Origin: Silene conica
Taxonomy: Eukaryota; Streptophyta; Magnoliopsida; Caryophyllales; Caryophyllaceae
Reading direction: 5' to 3'
DNA: 64,000 nt
Assembly: GCA_029255685.2 (NCBI GenBank)
Contig: CM055313.2
Location: forward strand, 73,262,641-73,326,640
Notes under the pieces: generated by a model
Databases searched by the model: none
Told to the model about the DNA's origin: nothing
What the model saw: the letters and a program-made list of their open reading frames with translations, nothing else
Shown: piece by piece, positions 57,896-64,000 of the stretch
Layout of the letters: every line of letters begins with the position of its first letter
Position numbering within the stretch: the stretch's first letter is position 1
Position numbers and translations under genes: made by a program

Positions 57896-59088
57896 AGGGA
57901 TTTGGATGGAGATTGTGGCCTACTATTTTCTCCTCCCTGTCCAGCTGCATTGGTAAGTATAGCCTTGTAGGAAGGGCTACTACTGGGTTCTGCTGAACTT
58001 GTCATAAATGCCCGAGGCATTCCATAGAGTGGTTCCCCTTCTGCACTGGTTTCTTGGTTGTCTGCAACTGCATTCTTAGGTGAAGCAGGAATGGCTGGTA
58101 CCTGGTTCACTGGTGGGAGGGGTGGTCTAGCACCAGAGGTGCCCACCTTCCTCCTCCACACCTGTTTCCTCTTTGGTTGTGCCTTGTTTCTTCTGCAGTT
58201 GCTAGCCACATGTCCCATTATTTGACAGCTAGTGCATTTACTAGGTGTCCATTCATACTCAACTGGTATATCAATAATGTTGCCCTTCTCATCTTGAACC
58301 CGTATATTACTCGGGAATTTCTGACCCACTTGAACTTTAATCATGATTCTTGCAAACCCAAGTCTTGTTCTGTATTCAGTTGGATCATCTCTCTTGATGA
58401 ATTTTCCTATCTTCCCAACTATCTTTGGTATACTTGCTCCCCACAATTTGAGGGGTAACTTATGCAACCTTATCCATGTAGGAACAGTCTTAACTTCTTC
58501 TTTCTCTAGATCAACATCAGGCATCCACTTTTTGATGATGACAGGCTTACTTTCAAACAAGTGCATTCCTGCAGACAGGACTGCTTCCTGCATCTCCTGC
58601 GTCTGAAATCTCACCACGAAAACACCGTTAGGAAGGAAGGATATGGTCTCAATCTTATGGTGTTTCCATACTCTCTTTATATAGCCTTCAAACACAGGCC
58701 AAGGTGGATTGGAGCCTAGGACAAATCCATACACTGCAAATTTCCAAAAGTCCACCTCTTCCTGTACATCCTCTTCTGTAATAGTGATGATGTCTTGATC
58801 ATCGTCCACTATTTCAATAATCTTCTTGCCATGTCTGTCATACCAGTCTCCCATGGAGTCCTCTGGTTCATCTGAATTCTCCTCTTCCCCTGCTCCAATA
58901 TGGTCAATAGTATGTTCCTTATCAGCATATTCATTAAAGTCAAATGGTGCGGCTCCTACCAGTTTGGACATACTACCATACTTGACTACCTCCTCTACAT
59001 TTGGTGCCTTTGTTCCCTTATCATGTCTCCCTTTATCTTTAGTTTTCCAGCTCGTAATGTTGCGTAGTTGAGATGGTGAAGATTCCAT
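57892..59088 (-). CDS. LINE ORF1 protein (398 aa): DUF4283 plus CCHC knuckle
   Basis: An uninterrupted frame. An acidic N-terminal third is followed by DUF4283 (VYGFVLGSNPPWPVFEGYI, then WIRLHKLPLKLWG) and a CCHC knuckle CTSCQIMGHVASNC, then a proline- and serine-rich tail. This is the usual RNA-binding ORF1 of plant L1 elements that coats the LINE RNA. The stop TGA overlaps the ATG of ORF2 in CTATGATT, so ORF2 starts two bases inside the ORF1 stop in another frame. ORF1 is intact although ORF2 is broken. Confidence 0.9.
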   Translation of the reverse strand: MESSPSQLRNITSWKTKDKGRHDKGTKAPNVEEVVKYGSMSKLVGAAPFDFNEYADKEHTIDHIGAGEEENSDEPEDSMGDWYDRHGKKIIEIVDDDQDIITITEEDVQEEVDFWKFAVYGFVLGSNPPWPVFEGYIKRVWKHHKIETISFLPNGVFVVRFQTQEMQEAVLSAGMHLFESKPVIIKKWMPDVDLEKEEVKTVPTWIRLHKLPLKLWGASIPKIVGKIGKFIKRDDPTEYRTRLGFARIMIKVQVGQKFPSNIRVQDEKGNIIDIPVEYEWTPSKCTSCQIMGHVASNCRRNKAQPKRKQVWRRKVGTSGARPPLPPVNQVPAIPASPKNAVADNQETSAEGEPLYGMPRAFMTSSAEPSSSPSYKAILTNAAGQGGENSRPQSPSKSL

Positions 59089-59238
59089 AGCCAGTGTGCA
59101 CAGGTTCTTCAGAAGTCAACGCCGTCAATTTTCTTCAAATCGCCATGCTAGAGAGCGCTGGGGTTGTAATTTTAATTCAATTTTTGAGGAGCGATTATTT
59201 AACCGCTCCCCAACCAAGTCAACGGTTATGGGATGAAG

Positions 59239-59252
59239 TGTCTATATAAGAA
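59239..59252 (+). promoter_or_regulatory. Promoter-like TATA box
   Basis: GTGTCTATATAAGAAG followed by a CA-rich leader-like stretch (TCAACTCAAATCAAACAATC). It fits a plant core promoter or the promoter of an LTR remnant. No gene follows, because a CACTA end begins at 59332. Confidence 0.35.
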
Positions 59253-59331
59253 GACTTCCTCCCACCGAGCAAAGCACAATTCAACTCAAATCAAACAATC
59301 AAACAACGTAGTTCTATCTTAGGACCTTAGT

Positions 59332-59700
59332 CACTACAAGAGATACTGTACAAGGCGACTGAATGGGCAACAACAAGGGCAATCGTTAATTTGACAACAG
59401 AAAAAAAAACGGGCGACAGAAATCCTTCGCCAAATTGGCGACGAAAATTTCTATCCAAAAAAATCCGCGGAAATTCAAAGGCGACGGATTTCCGTCACTA
59501 ATTCGCCTGTTATGTTTTCGTTTTCATTCCAACCCGTCATTTACATTTCATTACATCGAAACTCAAAACCAGAAAACGCAACACACTCCCTCCCTCTTAC
59601 GACCACCGTGCTCTACCGGACCACCACAGCGACACCGGACCACCCACCACCGTCGTTCACCTACCTAATAATTCATTTTCAGGTTTGTGACGATCGAATA
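59332..59700 (+). mobile_element. CACTA (En/Spm-type) terminus
   Basis: CACTACAAGAGATACTGT is the canonical CACTA end, followed by subterminal repeats of GGCGAC, GGCGACGG and CCGTCAC (59357-59510). The opposite end (TTGTAGTG) was not seen in the window, so this is either a truncated element or one extending beyond it. The 3' limit given is only where the subterminal pattern and pyrimidine-rich leader fade. Confidence 0.65.
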
Positions 59701-60389
59701 CATTAATTTTTGTACTGAATACCTTAATAGTTTTGTTATTATTTGTAATTTTAGTTAGTAATTAGATTATTGGGATGATTTTAATAATATTTGTGAATAT
59801 CAAGTTTGTATGTGTAATTTGATTAGCCTTCTCGAAAACTAATTGTTGTTAAAGTTAGAAATTGGGGAGAATTGAGGTTCCGTCATTGGTTCATAGCAAA
59901 TAGCACTGAAAGTGCATGCCCTAGCCCAATCCATGACCTATTTTAGCACGACCCAACACGCCATAGGTTGTGTGTGAATCGAAATTTGAGATAGAAGATC
60001 GTGTCGAACCAGATATCTTGCCACAATAAAAAAAATAAGGTTGAAATGGAGAACTATTGAACACAACACGGTACAACACGAAATGTGCCAATTTTCCATG
60101 GTTGGGCCATGGCTCTCAAGACACATTAGACTAACACAAGATATAGCCTGACACGATCCAACTTCATCTTTAATTGCAATCAACATATATGCGTGATATA
60201 TTGGTTCCGTGCACCTACATATGAATTCTAAACTAAATAAAAGGACCGAAATAGAGACTGCTATTTAGTACATACGACCCTGTCGACTGTCGGCCATACA
60301 TCTTCATTGTTCACTTGTTCACGATTGATAGTTGAATCTTCGTTAAGAACAGTGAAAATGTGGACTGCCCTCTTAACTTTATGTCTTTA
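59701..60389. other. Spacer without a recognisable gene
   Basis: Contains CACGACC/GACACG words at 59947-60165 that may belong to another DNA transposon, but no ends were identified. Confidence 0.3.
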
Positions 60390-60583
60390 TGAGTATTTAA
60401 CAAGTTTTATTTGTGACGGACACTATTCGTTACAAGTTGAAGACGGATATGTCTCTCTCAAATTATACAAGTGGGAGGAAATCGAGCATTCTATGGGTAT
60501 TGTCACTTATGTTTTGTGAGAGGCCAGAGGCACTATCCGTCTTCACATTGTGACGGATAGTGTCCGTCTTCAATGAGAATTTG
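60390..60583. repeat. MITE-like repeat of the GACGGATA family
   Basis: Left half TTTGTGACGGACACTATTCG...GAAGACGGATA, right half CACTATCCGTCTTCACATTGTGACGGATAG...GAATTTGTGTT, in inverted orientation. Third member in this window, with the ends best preserved here. Confidence 0.65.
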
Positions 60584-60817
60584 TGTTATTTGAATCTTTA
60601 ACTATGATATTTGTCTTTTATTTTTAATCACAAATTACGGTCACAAGGTTCTAACGGTAATGAAAGAGATGATTGTGTGAGATCATAAACTTGTGAAGGT
60701 CGCAAACAAAATTTATTTTACTTTATTTAGACTATTTTACGGTAGCGTCCTATGCATGTGATTGATTAAGTTAGTTTTACAATATAAAATTAATTCTATT
60801 TGCATGCCTTTAATTAT

Positions 60818-61572
60818 CGAAGAAGTGGTGATTCACCCCATAACTTTGTGCAATTGTGAAATTAACCTCACAACTCTCAATTGGAGTAATTTGATCCATA
60901 CGTTAGATGATAAGGGAAATTAAACCCTTTTATCAAAATCCCATGATAAATTCCGTTTCTCATATCACAAAAAATGGTTTTTTTTAATGAAGAATACAAA
61001 AAAAAAAAATTAACAAAAAAAATTAGCATAAATTAGAAATAAAACTTTAAAAATTTTACGAAAATTTAAAAAATATTAATTGTACATAAAGTACATATTT
61101 TATAACTTATTTTACAATTTTGTAAAAAAATTCAATTATAAAATATTTTGTTAGGTAGTTGTGTTTAAATTTAAATTTGGAATAAAATATTTTCATGACA
61201 AAAAATATAATAAAAGGAAAACAATATTTTAATATTTAAATTTTTCAACATATCAAAAAATTCACACATAAGATTTTTTTAAAGCATACCGAATTACATA
61301 CGTATATAAAAGAATGGTTTTAGTATGCAATTCGTATTATTTTTTTATCTAATTAATGCTAAAAAATTAAAATTAAGTTTTTTTAATTTTTCATAAAAAC
61401 ATAACTATTTTTTACTTTTTTTATATGATAAATTGAATTTTTCATGAGACTTTGATAAAGGGGTTTAATTAGACTTATTATGTATATTATGAGGCTAAAT
61501 TACTCCAATTAAAAGCTGTGGGGGTAATTTCATAATTACACAAAGTTATGAGCGTCAATCACCACTTGCTCG
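60818..61572. mobile_element. Mutator-type MITE (755 bp) with long inverted repeats
   Basis: The ends CGAAGAAGTGGTGA and CGAGCAAGTGGTGA (inverted) begin inverted repeats longer than 100 bp, for example AACTTTGTGCAATTGTGAAATTA against its partner near 61540. The 10-bp target duplication CTTTAATTAT is exact (60808-60817, 61573-61582), in the Mutator size range. The centre is very AT-rich and non-coding. Confidence 0.88.
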
Positions 61573-61750
61573 CTTTAATTATACAATCAAAATGTTAGAA
61601 CTCAATTTCATAACCAACTTAAAAAAATTCATTTGAAAATCACGTGAGTATATCAATTCTTCTCAATGGTGTTTTGAAAATCCATGGATTTAATGAGACG
61701 TGTACGGATCAGGGTCACGTAATTTTGTATAAATATTGTGATGGAAATGA

Positions 61751-63492
61751 TTTTTTTTTTTTTAAATCTCAAAAGTGGGTAATTATATTATCAAAAGATC
61801 ATTTCCCACAATGTTAGAAGTTAGACTCGGTAACTACAAGTCCAAATCTTCTTTCCGACATACATCGACGAGTCATGAGCTAGCTCATGCGCTACCCCAT
61901 TACATATTCTACCAATATTAGACCAACAAAGTTCAGAAAAAAACTCACTTAAACCATAAATATCTTCTAAAACAAGATGATAATTGCTACGACCTGTTGC
62001 TTTGCTCTTCAAGTCCTCTATCAAACCTTTGCAATCACTCTCGATAACAATATGCTTGTGTCCACGTCTTCTCGCTTCAATCATCCCTTCCACAATAGCT
62101 TCTGCCTCTGCCTCTCTCACTTCTCCCGTCCCTTGTCTACGAATAGCTAATCTCCATACAACTCCTCCCTCACTGTCCCGACATACCGTTCCAATCCCCG
62201 TGCCGTCCCTGCATCCACGTTGATCTTAACCCTGTCCATCTTCGGTCTCTGCCATCTCTGTTTCTCAGCAGCTGCTTCCTGCCTGTTCACCTCTCCATTT
62301 TCCTCATCTTCCTTCATTTCCCGCTGTAAAGTTGTCACTCGCTTCCATGCCTTCTCCGCATCCACCCGCACATTATCAAACACCCATTTATTCCTAGCCT
62401 CCCACACCACCAAACATCCCATAATAAAGCTATCTATCTCACACTCCCCCATCTCCCTCCACACAACCTCCAACCACTCCCTCACCCTCTCACACCCATA
62501 TGCTTCTCCGACCTCCAAACCCAGCCTATCCCACAGCCCCCAACCCAACCACAACCCCGAATAAGATGGAGACAAGCCTCCTTTGCGCTACAGCAGACCG
62601 GGCACGTATTATCGAGGGTCCGTAGTCTCGTAGCTTAATTGCCCTTAGTAGCTAGAGCATCACTACACAGCTGCCAGAAAGAGCTCCTTATATGCGATGG
62701 CACCTTCGCTTTCCAGATTTGGTTCCAAATTGTCTTTTCTCTCCTGCGATCAGACGGTTCTTCATCCATATCACCATACTTTGAGAGGAGCCTATATGCC
62801 GATTTAACAGAATAATTCCCCTCTCTTTTAGGCTCCCAAACCCAGCTATCCTCCGATTTTGTCTTGCTAATTCGTATGGCAGTGATACGCTCCTGATCCA
62901 GTGCGTTGAAATTAGCTCGAACCTTGACCAAATCCCATTCTTGTCCATTAGCTTTCCATAATTCCGCCACCAACATGTTTTCATTTGCATTTCCTCGTGG
63001 AGATATGATCCTCCTGGTTTGTGTGCCCGGTATCCACGGGTCCTTCTTTACCCTCGTACTCAAACCGTCCCCTAGCCTGCGTCGAATACCCATTTTCAGG
63101 ACCTCCCTAGCCTGCTCCCAAATCCCCCTCCACGTATAACTTGGATTAACCCCCAACGCAGCTTGCATAAATGCTCCCTGTGGGAAATATTTTCCACCAA
63201 GCACTCTTGCCATGAGACAGGACCGGTTAGTAAGAAGTCGTCATGCTTATTTTCCCAAAAGAGCCAAATTAAATTGATGAAAATCTCTGAAACCTAGCCC
63301 GCTATAGCACTTCAGCCTGCATAATTTTTCTCAAGCTATCCAAGGAATTTTGCCTTTTCCATTTGTCGACCCTCACCAAAATCGAGACACTAAGGATTGA
63401 AGTTCATCGCAGAAGGAAGAAGGTAATTTAAAAACGCTCATAGCATATGTGGGGATTGATTGGGCTACCGTCTTTATCAATATTTCAATGAG
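61751..63492 (-). pseudogene. 5'-truncated LINE with RNase H domain
   Basis: On the minus strand the sequence begins within ORF2 (EILIKTVAQSIPTYAMSVFK, about 63490), continues with LVSRFW, KIPWIA and FRDFHQFNLALLGK, then the C-terminal RT region (63213-62635, including NYSVKSAYRLLSKY and IWNQIWKAKVPSHIRSSFWQ). The zf-RVT linker region and a plant-type RNase H follow (NVDAGTARG, EAEAIVEGMIEA, ESDCKGLIEDL, CNGVAHELAHDSS) ending at 61821. An A tail (T run at 61751-61762) closes it. Frame breaks and several stops, mostly at Trp or Gln codons, show that it is dead. It is a different LINE clade from the one at 54-59 kb, which has no RNase H. Confidence 0.87.
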
Positions 63493-64000
63493 TGTGATTT
63501 GAAAGAAAAAAAACTACTACTATGAAATTATTATTATTAATAAACAAAATGAAAACAAATAGTGATGTAATTGAAAAAATGACTAGTATATGATAAAAAT
63601 TTGAGAACTCAAAGTTTAACTAAGTTGGAATTATAAGGAATGAGTGTGATTTAAATTTTAATTGGATTTTCAAACACTTCAATGTCTTATTAAGGACTTT
63701 AATTCAAATTCTAAATGTCCGCACATAACATGTTAGCATTAGTAGATTGCGTAGACAAATTATGAACGATAAACTTAATTACAAGGGTTAACAAATATAT
63801 TTTAATTAGCAAGGTTCGCTTAAGTGTTTGATATTAGCAACTTAACATCAACAAATTGTTAGTTTTCTTTATAAAATAGGATAAATTTTCGGATTTTAGA
63901 GCATGCTAAACCAATATGTTAGATAAGCAACATGTTCCAAAGCAACTTTTAAGGTCAAATAATATTTCAATACGTTTTTATATAGTGTTTCAATATATTA
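63493..64000. other. Spacer without a recognisable gene
   Basis: AT-rich sequence to the end of the window. Nothing could be supported. Confidence 0.4.

Larger units (their letters stand above)
54446..59188 (-). mobile_element. L1-type LINE, nearly full length (4.7 kb)
   Basis: The minus-strand element ends in an A tail (T run at 54444-54461) and starts just upstream of ORF1. The octamer GAGCGATT occurs at both borders (54438-54445 and 59189-59196), a plausible target duplication. It has ORF1 (DUF4283 plus zinc knuckle) and ORF2 (endonuclease, RT, zf-RVT). ORF2 carries stops and a frameshift, so it is dead. Confidence 0.88.
54231..59331 (+). repeat. Possible LTR fragment split by the LINE
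   Basis: Joining the sequences that flank the LINE gives TGTTAGCACCAAAAATTG (54231) through GTGAGCGATT, then TTATTTAACCGCTCC and a promoter-like GTGTCTATATAAGAAG (59239-59254), ending at the CACTA terminus at 59332. TGTTAG start, internal TATA box and no coding fit an LTR of about 350 bp, but no 3' end or partner exists to prove it. Confidence 0.4.

Noticed and set aside
59435..59668. 77-codon frame after the CACTA end
   Set aside because: Basic, proline/threonine-rich low-complexity translation without a known motif; more likely untranslated CACTA leader.
62220..62564. 114-codon + strand frame rich in Ser and His
   Set aside because: Antisense of the LINE linker region at 62147-62575.

Overview
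This window looks like a repeat-rich nuclear segment of a flowering plant, probably a eudicot. The base composition is AT-rich, the host genes have introns, and the repeats are plant types: Copia and Gypsy LTR elements with initiator-Met tRNA primer sites, DUF4283-type L1 LINEs, hAT, Mutator, Stowaway, Helitron and TRIM elements. Caryophyllales would fit, but that is a weak impression and not shown by the sequence. Only two host genes can be supported: a small DUF4378-like gene on the + strand (745-2957, two exons) and a DUF247/UPF0481 gene on the - strand (41490-43668, two exons). Everything else of size is mobile DNA or featureless AT-rich spacer.

Layout. 1-6.8 kb: a GACGGATA-type MITE, the DUF4378-like gene, TTCAG pentanucleotide arrays and a PIF/Harbinger transposase remnant. 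6.85-19.16 kb: a non-autonomous minus-strand LTR element whose left LTR holds three later insertions: a Stowaway-like MITE, a Gypsy-type solo LTR (TSD AAAAG) and an 8.6-kb Copia element (TSD AAAAT) with 992-bp LTRs. 20.9-24.7 kb: a SINE-like element, a MITE and two non-autonomous hAT elements with 8-bp target duplications. 25.0-40.5 kb: a degraded Copia fragment split by a ~1.6-kb solo LTR (TSD TTCGT). That solo LTR is itself split by a 10.7-kb chromovirus-like Gypsy element (TSD GTATT), and the same Copia fragment is split again by a hAT element containing a Helitron end. 41.5-43.7 kb: the DUF247 gene. 45.1-50.3 kb: a second Copia element with ~200-bp LTRs. 51.4-52.0 kb: a tandem TRIM dimer. 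54.4-59.2 kb: a nearly complete but dead L1 LINE. 59.3 kb onward: a CACTA terminus, a Mutator-type MITE and a second, 5'-truncated LINE.

The most unusual signals are inside the LTR retrotransposons. The Gypsy element has an uninterrupted 1478-codon gag-pol and two 2999-bp LTRs that look identical, so it is very young and possibly active. Each LTR holds, downstream of a TATA box, eleven copies of a ~24-nt core at ~55-bp period. Every core opens with a two-codon reading frame (AUG-CGU-stop, one copy AUG-CCU-stop). Most are flanked by copy-specific arms that are complementary to each other, so the 5' leader would carry a row of hairpins each holding a minimal uORF. A second array of five GC-rich inverted repeats lies upstream. 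Independently, the leader of the first Copia element and the 1.6-kb solo LTR both carry GGTCGGTCGACC-type palindromes spaced 21 bp apart, and the other solo LTR carries CTCGGCCGAG four times at exactly 19 bp. Unrelated retrotransposons in one genome thus share an architecture of phased GC palindromes, which I do not recognise as described.
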